A model generated the notes under the pieces. That model had not been told where the DNA came from. It searched no databases and saw only the letters and a program-made list of their open reading frames with translations. The position numbers and the translations under genes were made by a program. Below, piece after piece: positions 23,252 to 30,940 of a stretch of DNA of 36,377 nucleotides. Within the stretch, counting starts at the first letter, position 1; each line of letters starts with the position of its first letter. Source of the stretch: an uncultured Prevotellaceae bacterium (GTDB lineage Bacteria > Bacteroidota > Bacteroidia > Bacteroidales > Muribaculaceae); NCBI GenBank assembly GCA_900320055.1, contig ONQS01000024.1, positions 1-36,377 of the forward strand, in the 5' to 3' direction.

Positions 23252-24346
23252 ATGATCAATTTTGCTCATCCGCAATATTTCTATCTGCTCCTGCTGCTGC
23301 CCGCTCTGGTGCTGCTGTTCCTGTGGAATCGCCGCGACCGTCGCCGCAGGCTGGAGCGATTTGGCAAGCGCGCCTCGATCGAGCCATTGATGCCCGAGGT
23401 GTCGCGTTACAAGCCGTGGATCCGTCTCGTCTTGGAACTCTTGCTGCTCACGATGGTCATCGTGGTGCTCGCCCGCCCGCTGGCCGGCTCCAGCAAGACG
23501 ACCTCTAAGGTGCACGGCATCGAGGTGATGGTCGCCGTGGACGTCTCCAACTCGATGAATGCATCCAGCACCGACAATCCCCAGGACGTGAGCCGCTTGC
23601 AGCGCTCCAAGATGATTCTGCAGAAACTTGTTGACCGCTTGGAGAACAACAAGGTGGGTCTTATCGTGTTTGCGGGCAATGCCTATATGCAGATGCCCAT
23701 GACAGGAGATGCCGCATCGGCCAAACTGTTCCTGAACGGCATCAGCACCAATATGGCACCGACTCAAGGCACTGCCATCGGAGCCGCCATCAATCTGGCC
23801 CTCAATGGTTTCTCACAGAGTAAGAAGTCGCAGAAGGCCATAATCATCATCACCGATGGCGAGAATTTTGAGGATGATGCCATCGGAGCCGCCCGGCAGG
23901 CTGCCAAGATGGGCGTCCAGGTCGACGTGATAGGTGTCGGCTCCACCACGGGTGCTCCCATCCCCCTCGACGGCGGTTACCTCACCGACGACAGCGGCAA
24001 TCCCGTGACCACCTATCTCAACGAGAAGATGGCTCAGGAGATTGCTCAAGCCGGCACTGGCGTCTATATCTCGGGCACGGCGCCGGATGCTGTATCCACC
24101 CTGCAAGAGACGCTGGATAAATTGGCCAAGAGTGATCTCGCCGCGATAACCTACACGCAGCATGACGAGCAGTTCCCGGTGTTTGCCACCATCGCTCTGT
24201 TGCTGCTTCTGGGCCTGTTGTTGCTGCTCGAGCGCAAAAATCCGTGGCTCAAGAGGTATAATTTCTTTACTAAGGACACAAACGAAACCACAACCACCAC
24301 AACCCATGATACTGACAAGAAAAATGATAAGGACGACCGCAAGTAG
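23252..24346 (+). CDS. batB: BatB, von Willebrand factor A membrane protein
   Basis: 364 residues starting MINFAHPQYFYLLLLLPALV. Layout as in BatA: two N-terminal helices (the second is LVLELLLLTMVIVVLARPLA), a VWA domain with DVSNSMNAS (DxSxS), GTAIGAAI and IIITDGENFEDD, and a C-terminal helix (FATIALLLLLGLLLLLERKN). A short Thr/His/Asp/Lys tail (ETTTTTTHDTDKKNDKDD) follows the last helix. The two VWA proteins share ancestry but differ in the metal-site loop. It overlaps batC by 41 bp if batC begins at 24306. Confidence 0.93.
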   Translation: MINFAHPQYFYLLLLLPALVLLFLWNRRDRRRRLERFGKRASIEPLMPEVSRYKPWIRLVLELLLLTMVIVVLARPLAGSSKTTSKVHGIEVMVAVDVSNSMNASSTDNPQDVSRLQRSKMILQKLVDRLENNKVGLIVFAGNAYMQMPMTGDAASAKLFLNGISTNMAPTQGTAIGAAINLALNGFSQSKKSQKAIIIITDGENFEDDAIGAARQAAKMGVQVDVIGVGSTTGAPIPLDGGYLTDDSGNPVTTYLNEKMAQEIAQAGTGVYISGTAPDAVSTLQETLDKLAKSDLAAITYTQHDEQFPVFATIALLLLLGLLLLLERKNPWLKRYNFFTKDTNETTTTTTHDTDKKNDKDDRK

Positions 24347-25151
24347 GCTGTTCTGTGCGATGCTCGTTGCCATGATCGCTTGGGGAACCGCCGTGCCTGC
24401 CCATGCGGCAGACAAGGGGAGCAAGATGACCAAGCGGGAGAGGGTCTGCCTGCGCAATGGCAACAAACTCTATGAGAAGAAGCGCTATGCCGAGGCCGAG
24501 GTCGAGTACCGCAAGGCCCTGCAGGCCAATCCGTCGAGTGAGAAGGCCCAGTTCAACTTAGCCACGGCTCTCATGCGGCAGGGGAGTGTCACCGCCCAGC
24601 AGGATGATGACAAAAACCCGATGAAGCAGGCCGAAGGCATCCTCACCAATCTGGCAAAGGGTGCTCAGGACAAGCAACTGCGTGGCAAGGCCTGTTACGA
24701 CTTGGGCAACATCGCTTATGGTCGCCAGCAGTATGACCAGGCGGTGGAATTTTACAAGCATGCCTTGAGGTGTAGTCCCGATGACGAGCAGGCGCGTCAC
24801 AATCTGCGCCTGGCCCAACTCAAGAAGCAGCAACAGGACAAGAACCAAAATAAGGACAAGAATAAGGACAAGAATCAAGACAAAAATCAAGATAAGGACA
24901 AAAACCAAGATCAGAACAAGGACAAAAATCAAGACCAGAACAAGGATCAGAACAAACAGAATCAGGACCAGAACAAACAGAATCAGGATAAGCAGAATCA
25001 GCAACAGCAGCAAGGCGGCATGAGTCAGCAGAATGCTGAGCAGGTGCTCAAAGCCATGCAGGACCGCGAGCGAGCCACCCAGCAGCGCATCAATGCCCAG
25101 CAGGCTCAACAGCAGCGCCACGAGCGGCAGCGCACCAACAAGAAGTGGTAA
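24306..25151 (+). CDS. batC: BatC, TPR protein with a KDKNQ-rich linker
   Basis: 281 residues if started at the ATG at 24306; ATGs at 24324 and 24360 are alternatives. A signal or anchor segment (LFCAMLVAMIAWGTAVPAHA) precedes two to three TPR units (GNKLYEKKRYAEAEVEYRKA and GNIAYGRQQYDQAVEFYKHA). A coding minisatellite of K, D, N and Q follows (KNKDKNQDKNQDKDKNQDQN) and then a Gln-rich helix (ATQQRINAQQAQQQRHERQR). TPR modules would bridge the VWA subunits. The overlap with batB and the 44-bp gap to batD mark a coupled operon. Confidence 0.9.
   Translation: MILTRKMIRTTASRLFCAMLVAMIAWGTAVPAHAADKGSKMTKRERVCLRNGNKLYEKKRYAEAEVEYRKALQANPSSEKAQFNLATALMRQGSVTAQQDDDKNPMKQAEGILTNLAKGAQDKQLRGKACYDLGNIAYGRQQYDQAVEFYKHALRCSPDDEQARHNLRLAQLKKQQQDKNQNKDKNKDKNQDKNQDKDKNQDQNKDKNQDQNKDQNKQNQDQNKQNQDKQNQQQQQGGMSQQNAEQVLKAMQDRERATQQRINAQQAQQQRHERQRTNKKW
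24838..25010 (+). repeat. Coding repeat inside batC (KDKN/QDQN units)
   Basis: About 170 bp built of units of roughly 6-12 bases such as AAGGACAAGAAT and CAGAACAAGGAT, giving an uninterrupted run of Lys, Asp, Asn and Gln residues. Length changes in multiples of three would keep the frame, so this is a candidate length-variable linker. Confidence 0.75.
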
Positions 25152-25195
25152 CATCCCTGTTTTTCAGATATAACATATAATCCGAGAATGAGGCA

Positions 25196-27019
25196 ATGAA
25201 ACGCATCATCAACATAGCAATCCTGCTCTTGACCGTGATGGTCGCACAGGCGGCAACATTTACCGTCGAGGCCCCGCGTCAAGTGGTCGAGGGCAATAAG
25301 TTTAACGTCACGTTTGTGCTCAACAACGGGGAGGGCAGCAATTTTTCGCCCCCCGAGGTGAGCGGCGCCAAACTCATCTATGGCCCCAGTGTGTCTCACA
25401 GTTACAGTTCGTCGTGGGTCAATGGCAAGTCAAGCAGCAGTTCCTCGGAGGAGTACACTATGATCTATAAGGCCACGGCGACGGGCAAGTGCCACGTTGG
25501 CGCGGCTTCGATTGTTGTGGGCGGAAAGCGGATGGCAACCAAAGCGTTCTCCATCGATGTCTTGCCGTCGGGCAGCCATGCCAGCCAGCGATCGCAGCAG
25601 CAGACCACCCCTGGTGCACCCACGCCCTATAGCGACCCTATGACGCAGAGTGCGGACAAGGCGGTCAGCGGCAAGGACTTGTTTGTGCGTATCGAGATGT
25701 CTAAGCCCCGAGTCTATGAGCAGCAGGCTGTGGTATGCACCATCAAGTTATACACCAAGTATCAGATTTCGCAGTTCATGCCCACGATACAGCCGTCGTT
25801 TGATGGCTTCCTGATCGAGGAAATTCCTGTTCAGCCCAGCCTGAACAAGGTGGAGACCCTCAATGGCGAGCGCTATATGACCGCGATTCTCAAGCAGTGC
25901 ATACTCTATCCGCAGCAGAGTGGCAAGTTGACCATCACCTCGGGCAACTATGACGTGAGCGTGGTGCAGTTTGATACATTCCGCAGCATCTTCGGCACCA
26001 TCTCTAACCCCGTCGAGAAGAACCTGAGGGTGACCAGCAACAAGGCTACGGTCAACATCCTGCCCTTGCCTGAGCCCAAGCCGGCATCGTTTACGGGCGC
26101 TGTGGGCCGATTCAATGTCACCACCGACCTCAAGCCAGCCACAGGCCTCAAATCCTATAGTGCAGCCATCTACCGCTATGTGATCAGCGGCACGGGCAAC
26201 ATCAAGTATATCAAGGCTCCGGAGGTGAAGTTCCCTGAGCAGTTTGATGTGTACGATCCCAAGACTGACGCCCAGGTCAATGATGGCTCCGGCGACATGA
26301 GTGGTAAGGTGGTGATGGACTACACGTTTATCCCTCAGTTTGCGGGCGAGTTTGATATCCCGGCCGGTGAGTTTTCCTATTTCGACCCCGAGGCTGGCAA
26401 GTATGTGACAGTGACGGTTCCCGCACGTCACCTTTCCGTTGCCAAGGGTGAGGGACAACCGAGTAACCACTACCGCATGAAGAATATGGACATCCGTCCC
26501 ATCAAGAGTGGTGATCTGGGACTGAAGCCGTCGCATGGCTACCTGGTCGACTCCTGGGGCTATTGGCTGTGGTTCCTGTTGCCGCTCGTGGCTCTGGCAG
26601 CCCTGCTGCTGTACTATCGCAAGCAACTGAAGGAACGGGCCGATGTGCGCCGCATGCGTTCTAAGCGCGCCAGCAAGGTGGCTCAGCGCCGTCTCAAGAC
26701 CGCACGCGGTCTGGCTGCCCGTGGCGATCGGGGCGGTTTCTATGCCGAGATGCTCAATGCCCTGTGGGGATACATGAGCGACAAGTTGTCCATCCCGGTG
26801 AGCGAGTTGAGCAAGGATAACATCAATGCCGAACTCGAGCAGTATGGCGTCGACGAGCCGCTGCGCAAAGCCTCAATCGATCTCATCGACAAGTGTGAGT
26901 TTGCCCAGTATGCTCCCGAACTGGCTTCGGGCGACATGAATGCCGTGCTCGACGAGGCCGCAGGCATCATCGACCGATTGGAAAGTGTTAAACGCGTCAA
27001 AACTACCGTGCAGTCATGA
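25196..27019 (+). CDS. batD: BatD, aerotolerance envelope protein
   Basis: 607 residues with a signal peptide (MKRIINIAILLLTVMVAQAA). The BatD family pattern is clear: N-terminal Ig-like beta domains (FTVEAPRQVVEGNKFNVTFV, SGAKLIYGPSVSHSYSSSWV, GKCHVGAASIVVGGKRMATK), further domains with DLFVRIEMSKPRVYEQQAVV and DGFLIEEIPVQ, one membrane helix near residue 457 (YWLWFLLPLVALAALLLYYR), and a cytoplasmic helical tail (GGFYAEMLNALWGYMSDKLS). The tail resembles that of the protein at 21248-22201. Its stop overlaps the batE start (ATGA). Confidence 0.93.
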   Translation: MKRIINIAILLLTVMVAQAATFTVEAPRQVVEGNKFNVTFVLNNGEGSNFSPPEVSGAKLIYGPSVSHSYSSSWVNGKSSSSSSEEYTMIYKATATGKCHVGAASIVVGGKRMATKAFSIDVLPSGSHASQRSQQQTTPGAPTPYSDPMTQSADKAVSGKDLFVRIEMSKPRVYEQQAVVCTIKLYTKYQISQFMPTIQPSFDGFLIEEIPVQPSLNKVETLNGERYMTAILKQCILYPQQSGKLTITSGNYDVSVVQFDTFRSIFGTISNPVEKNLRVTSNKATVNILPLPEPKPASFTGAVGRFNVTTDLKPATGLKSYSAAIYRYVISGTGNIKYIKAPEVKFPEQFDVYDPKTDAQVNDGSGDMSGKVVMDYTFIPQFAGEFDIPAGEFSYFDPEAGKYVTVTVPARHLSVAKGEGQPSNHYRMKNMDIRPIKSGDLGLKPSHGYLVDSWGYWLWFLLPLVALAALLLYYRKQLKERADVRRMRSKRASKVAQRRLKTARGLAARGDRGGFYAEMLNALWGYMSDKLSIPVSELSKDNINAELEQYGVDEPLRKASIDLIDKCEFAQYAPELASGDMNAVLDEAAGIIDRLESVKRVKTTVQS

Positions 27020-27786
27020 AACAAGTCATCATTACCATCCTGTTAACGCTGCTGGCACTCCCTGTCATGGCTGCCGGCACAGGTATCGATAGGGCCAACC
27101 AGGCCTATAAGCAGGAACTCTATAACGAGGCACTGAAACTCTACTTGCAGGAGGCCAAGCAAACGGGTGTGTCGTCGGCCCTGTATTGCAACATCGGTGA
27201 CACGTATTATCGCCTCAAGGATAATGTGCATGCCGTACTCTACTATGAGCGCGCCCTGCTGCTTGACCCATCGAACGACGATGCTAGGTTCAACCTGGAA
27301 TTTGTGCGCAGCAAGATGCAGTTGCCCGACGATGCGGGCGACTCGTGGTTCAGCAATTGGGTAGACCAGACGGTGAGCCGGCTGTCGAGCAATGCGTGGG
27401 CCGTGATTGCCATAGCCACGTTCTTGCTGTTTCTGGCTGCGGTGGCAGCCTATCTGTTTCTCGACAATGTGATGATGCGCAAGATCGGCTTCTTTGGCGG
27501 CGCGGTGCTGATAGTGGTGAGCATACTGGCCAATCTGGCGGCCTTCCATGTCTATCACAAGGCCACCAGTGGCAAAGGCGCCATCATCATGCCGCAGCAA
27601 GTGACATTGAGCACGGCTCCTCGAGCGCCTAGAGACAAGCAGGAAGAGGCCTTTGAGTTGCAGCAGGGCACCCGGGTCGAGATTGTCGACTCTATCGTTG
27701 ACAAGTCAAGCGGCAAGTGGCTGCAGGTGTCTACAGCGGGTGGCCACAGGGCTTGGATCATCGCTAAGGATGTGGAGATTATATAG
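27016..27786 (+). CDS. batE: BatE, TPR and SH3-like protein
   Basis: 256 residues with a signal peptide (MKQVIITILLTLLALPVMAA). TPR units follow (ANQAYKQELYNEALKLYLQE, GDTYYRLKDNVHAVLYYERA), then two membrane helices (AWAVIAIATFLLFLAAVAAY and FFGGAVLIVVSILANLAAFH) and a C-terminal SH3-like domain (EAFELQQGTRVEIVDSIVDK, WLQVSTAGGHRAWIIAKDVE). This is the usual BatE order. It closes the bat series; a PAP2 gene follows 42 bp later. Confidence 0.92.
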   Translation: MKQVIITILLTLLALPVMAAGTGIDRANQAYKQELYNEALKLYLQEAKQTGVSSALYCNIGDTYYRLKDNVHAVLYYERALLLDPSNDDARFNLEFVRSKMQLPDDAGDSWFSNWVDQTVSRLSSNAWAVIAIATFLLFLAAVAAYLFLDNVMMRKIGFFGGAVLIVVSILANLAAFHVYHKATSGKGAIIMPQQVTLSTAPRAPRDKQEEAFELQQGTRVEIVDSIVDKSSGKWLQVSTAGGHRAWIIAKDVEII

Positions 27787-27828
27787 TTGTTAGTCTTAGT
27801 CTTTAGTTGTTAGTTATCTCAAGCGGAC

Positions 27829-28491
27829 ATGCTAGACTATCTGATGGATATGGATGCGAGTGCCTTGCTGGCGGTGAACGGCCTTTACAGCCCGCTGCAG
27901 GATACGCTATGGTGGATGGTGTCGGCCAAGTGGTCGTCGCTGCTGATGCTGTTGGCACTGGCGTGGATGCTCATGCGGCAGCGTCGTCACCATGCCTTGC
28001 TGCTACTGGCGATGCTTGCGCTGTCTATTCTGCTGGCCGACCAGTTGTCATCGGGCTTGATCAAGCATCTGGTAGAGCGTCTGCGTCCCACTCATGACCC
28101 CGCTCTGCAAGATGCCGTGCATGTCGTGGCCGGATATCGTGGGGGACCCTATGGCTTCGTGTCGAGTCATGCAGCCAATTTCTTTGCCCTCACGACACTC
28201 ATAACCCTGGTGACCCGTCAGCGCATGGTGGGAGCCTGCCTGCTGCTGTGGACACTGATGCAGTGTTACAGCAGGGTCTATCTGGGTGTGCATTACCCTG
28301 GCGATATCTTGGGCGGTATGGTTGTGGGCGTTTTTGTGGGATGGCTGGTATGGCGGTTGATGCGCTGGATTGAGCGCCGCTGGCGTCTCCCTCAAGGCCA
28401 CTACTCCCGCCCCGAAGCCGTGATGATGGCCTCGGCCTTCGGTGCCACCGTCATCGGCCTTTTCATAGCCGCCGTCATCCAAGTATTGTGA
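27829..28491 (+). CDS. PAP2 family membrane phosphatase
   Basis: 220 residues, five or six membrane helices. The three phosphatase motifs are visible: KHLVERLRP (KxxxxxxRP), SSHAANF (PSGH position, with Ser in place of Pro-Ser-Gly), and SRVYLGVHYPGD (SRxxxxxHxxxD). These enzymes remove phosphate from phosphatidate, undecaprenyl pyrophosphate or lipid A at the periplasmic face. Linkage to the bat operon through a 42-bp gap that carries a half copy of the TTAG simple repeat suggests read-through. The substrate is unknown; the C55-PP or lipid A type is plausible. Confidence 0.88.
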   Translation: MLDYLMDMDASALLAVNGLYSPLQDTLWWMVSAKWSSLLMLLALAWMLMRQRRHHALLLLAMLALSILLADQLSSGLIKHLVERLRPTHDPALQDAVHVVAGYRGGPYGFVSSHAANFFALTTLITLVTRQRMVGACLLLWTLMQCYSRVYLGVHYPGDILGGMVVGVFVGWLVWRLMRWIERRWRLPQGHYSRPEAVMMASAFGATVIGLFIAAVIQVL

Positions 28492-28507
28492 TATGGCTTG
28501 TCGCCTA

Positions 28508-28530
28508 AGGGCAAAGCGGCTTTTTGCCCT
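28508..28530 (+). terminator. Hairpin after the PAP2 gene
   Basis: AGGGCAAA, seven-base loop, TTTGCCCT: eight perfect pairs, 16 bp after the stop. There is no T run behind it, so its termination strength is uncertain. Confidence 0.5.
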
Positions 28531-28644
28531 GCAGAAACGTCATCATGGTGGCTTTTTTAGGTGTTCCTTGGATGAGAGTCCGATTCGTTGACTGGCTTCG
28601 GTTCAGCATTTTGGATGGGTTTGCCGATTTTGTTGCCGAATTAT

Positions 28645-28675
28645 TTTGTGTATTGATGAAAAAGCCGTATTTTTG
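28645..28675 (+). promoter_or_regulatory. Promoter of the DNA-binding/USP pair
   Basis: TTTG at 28645-28648 and TATTTTTG at 28668-28675, 19 bp apart, are a full Bacteroidota consensus 42 bp before the ATG at 28718. Confidence 0.75.
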
Positions 28676-28717
28676 TGGAAATTAACTATATACTGTATTT
28701 GATATTCAATAAAGCCT

Positions 28718-28969
28718 ATGTCGAGAACCATCACTTTTAATGAACTGCGGCGGATCAAAAATCGTCTGCCCGAAGGCTCCATCCATGATATCGCCGACAA
28801 ACTCAACCTGCCGGTTCAGTCGGTGCGCAACTACTTTGGCGGGTCAAATTATGAGTTCGGGACGAATATGGGTTTCCATCTGGAGCCTGGTCCCGACGGC
28901 GGGCTCGTGGTGCTTGACGATCCCCAGATATTGAATATGGCGCTCGAAATTCTTGAAAAAGAAGCCTAA
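28718..28969 (+). CDS. Small helix-turn-helix DNA-binding protein
   Basis: 83 residues, cytoplasmic. The N-terminal half reads as a helix-turn-helix (PEGSIHDIADKLNLPVQSVR followed by NYFGG), with spacing of an HTH in which DIADKLNLPVQSVRNYF is the recognition pair. The C-terminal half is short and acidic (QILNMALEILEKEA). Homologous small proteins are common in Bacteroidales; the regulated genes are not known. It lies 20 bp ahead of the universal stress gene, so it may control it or be co-controlled. Confidence 0.75.
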   Translation: MSRTITFNELRRIKNRLPEGSIHDIADKLNLPVQSVRNYFGGSNYEFGTNMGFHLEPGPDGGLVVLDDPQILNMALEILEKEA

Positions 28970-28989
28970 TCAATCAACTCTCCACGACT

Positions 28990-30096
28990 ATGGACTGTAA
29001 CAAGAACAACAACGACCCGAATCGGCTGATCACTGTCGCCATCCACACGTTTGACCGCGCTGTGGAACTGAAGAACACCCTTGAGGAAGAGGGTATCGAG
29101 GTGAAGTTGCACAACGTGAACCTCGACGAGAAGGTGTTGGCCTCGGGTGTGCGTGTGCGCATCCGTGAGCGTGACCTGCCACAGGCGTTGCAGATTATCG
29201 AGTCGCCAGAGACGACCACCAGCGACCAGCGCTGCGTGCTGCTGCCTGTTGATTTTGGCAAATACTCCCTCAAGTCGGTGAAGTTGGGCATGGAATATGC
29301 CCGTCGCAGCCGGGGCCGCGTGGTGTTGTTGCACAGTTACATCAATGAGCGCCACACGATGTCGTTGCCCTTTGGCAGCGACCGCTACGAGAGTCCTGAG
29401 GATGATTTCAAGAACATTCGGAAGAATGCCCTCCAGCGCATGGAGGACTTCAAGCAGATGCTGCAGGACAAGATTGCTGCCGGCGAGTTGCCCAAGGTGA
29501 AGATTGATGCCAAGGTGAGTGAGGGTATCCCCGAGGAGCAGATTCTGCATTATGCCCAGAAGTATGATGTGTCTCTCATTGTCATGGGCACTAGCGGCAC
29601 CAACCGTCGTCGTCAGAACCTCATCGGCAGTGTTGCGGGCGAGGTGATGGATGCCTGCAAGTTCCCGATCTTTACCGTCCCCATCGGCATGCCCGATGTG
29701 GGCCTGGCAGATATTACTCGGGTGGTGTTCTTCTCCAACCTGATCCAGCAGGACATGATCTCGTTTGACCGCTTTGCCCGCCTGTTCAATATGCGGGGTG
29801 TGGAAGTCACCATCATTCCTGTGGTCGATAAGAAGGACCGCCGCTTGGTTGACCAGTCGCTGCAGCAGTTGGCGCAGTACTGCCGAGAGCATTATCCCGA
29901 GTGCGTGTTCAAGACCAAACGCATTGCCACCAAGTCGTTTGTGGACAATGTAGCACAGTTCATCAAGGATGAGAGCATCCAACTCATCGCCATTCCTAAC
30001 AAGAAGTCCAGCATCTTCTCACGCCTGTTTAACCCCAGCATCGCCCACCGCGTGCTGTTCCAGACCGACACACCGATGCTGGTCGTTCCCGTGTGA
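28990..30096 (+). CDS. DUF2007-universal stress protein fusion
   Basis: 368 residues. Residues about 12-75 are a DUF2007-type small domain (ITVAIHTFDRAVELKNTLEE, GIEVKLHNVNL). Then comes a universal stress domain beginning CVLLPVDFGKYSLKSVKLGM, with the nucleotide loop in LIVMGTSGTNRRRQNLIGSV (G-x2-G then G-S), and a second, degenerate one (residues about 235-368) that ends RVLFQTDTPMLVVPV. USPs bind ATP and respond to starvation or oxidative stress; the tandem form is usual. Its stop overlaps the ATG of the acyltransferase fragment. Confidence 0.85.
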   Translation: MDCNKNNNDPNRLITVAIHTFDRAVELKNTLEEEGIEVKLHNVNLDEKVLASGVRVRIRERDLPQALQIIESPETTTSDQRCVLLPVDFGKYSLKSVKLGMEYARRSRGRVVLLHSYINERHTMSLPFGSDRYESPEDDFKNIRKNALQRMEDFKQMLQDKIAAGELPKVKIDAKVSEGIPEEQILHYAQKYDVSLIVMGTSGTNRRRQNLIGSVAGEVMDACKFPIFTVPIGMPDVGLADITRVVFFSNLIQQDMISFDRFARLFNMRGVEVTIIPVVDKKDRRLVDQSLQQLAQYCREHYPECVFKTKRIATKSFVDNVAQFIKDESIQLIAIPNKKSSIFSRLFNPSIAHRVLFQTDTPMLVVPV

Positions 30097-30278
30097 TGGT
30101 GGCCATGCGGCAATTCCGGTCCAAACCACATTATGACATCCTAGACGGGCTGCGCGGCGTCGCAGCCCTGCTTGTTATTGTGTATCATGTGTTTGAATGC
30201 TTCGACTGGACGCCTGTGCCTTGCTCTGGCGTGGGCGTGTCTGCGCCTGTATGACTTGCCGGTGCGCCACTACTTGAT
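30096..30278 (+). pseudogene. Truncated acyltransferase-3 gene (N-terminal remnant)
   Basis: From the ATG that overlaps the previous stop the frame reads MVAMRQFRSKPHYDILDGLR then GVAALLVIVYHVFECFDWTP, the unmistakable start of an OafA-type membrane acyltransferase (DGLRGVAAL plus the catalytic-site YHVFE). Homology ends after about 40-45 residues; the remaining codons are random and stop at 30278, while intact members have 350-400 residues and about ten helices. The distal part is gone and the DUF1232-like gene runs in from the other strand. Confidence 0.75.
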
Positions 30279-30563
30279 GAATGCCAGCATGATTACCCAG
30301 CACAAGGCCAACAGGGCAAACAGTGACGAGAGCATGTAGAGTTGACGGCGTATGTAGCGCCGTTCAGGGCGCAGAAAACTGCCGCGGGCAAAGGTATAGG
30401 CTGCCATAAATAGCATGAAGTCGTCCACGTAGCCCACAATGCCCTTGTGGTCAAAATCACCGCTCCAGATCAGATATCCGATGGCTGCGCACACCAGCAC
30501 GACGCCAATCACTCGGCACAGTTTCATGCCCACACTCAATGGTTGTTTCTCTTTCTTCTCCAT
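30270..30563 (-). CDS. DUF1232-like (YkvA family) small membrane protein
   Basis: 97 residues from MEKKEKQPLSVGMKL; the longer frame starting at 30617 adds only 18 unlikely codons. Two membrane helices (VIGVVLVCAAIGYLIWSGDF and MLSSLFALLALCWVIMLAFI) bracket the family motif GIVGYVDDFMLFMAAYTFA, the DUF1232 signature. A basic region (RPERRYIRRQL) follows it. The role of YkvA-like proteins is unknown. No certain promoter is seen; an imperfect TAATTTTA lies about 90 bp upstream. The gene ends within the tail of the acyltransferase remnant. Confidence 0.7.
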   Translation of the reverse strand: MEKKEKQPLSVGMKLCRVIGVVLVCAAIGYLIWSGDFDHKGIVGYVDDFMLFMAAYTFARGSFLRPERRYIRRQLYMLSSLFALLALCWVIMLAFIK

Positions 30564-30747
30564 TATTCTATCGTTTTTGATTGAATTGTGTTGGTTCAAT
30601 ATATCAGGTAAAACCATGAAAATCGGGAGTGCAACTCCGCATTTTCAATGTAAAATTAGATAGAAATTGTCTAATTTCCAAATAGAAATGTTCATTTTTC
30701 TTATTGTAGGCTAGGGGTGGCTTGGCGGTATTACGGCGGCATAGCCG

Positions 30748-30918
30748 CCGTCCACGGGACAGGTCGCGCGGGGGCATAGCCGAGTCACAGGGGATCTTGC
30801 CGCGCCGTCCACGGGACAGGTCGCGCGGGGGCATAGCCGAGTCACAGGGGATCTTGTCGCGCCGTCCACGGGACAGGTCGCGCGGGGGCATAGCCGAGTC
30901 ACAGGTAATCTTGTCGCG
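30748..30918. repeat. Three tandem 57-bp repeats after tex
   Basis: The units start at 30748, 30805 and 30862 with CCGTCCACGGGACAGGTCGC, then GCGGGGGCATAGCCGAGTCA and a CAGGGGATCTT end. Units 1 and 2 are nearly identical; unit 3 differs at its end (CAGGTAATC). Before them lies an inverted repeat (GGCGG catag CCGCC, about 30735-30749). The period is a multiple of three and is open in several frames, but no start or coding bias fits. They begin 22 bp beyond the tex stop codon. Confidence 0.85.
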
Positions 30919-30940
30919 GTGGGGCAAAGGGGGCGTTGCT

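Noticed and set aside
30748-30918. CRISPR array
   Set aside because: The repeats are contiguous 57-bp units without spacers, and no cas gene is present.
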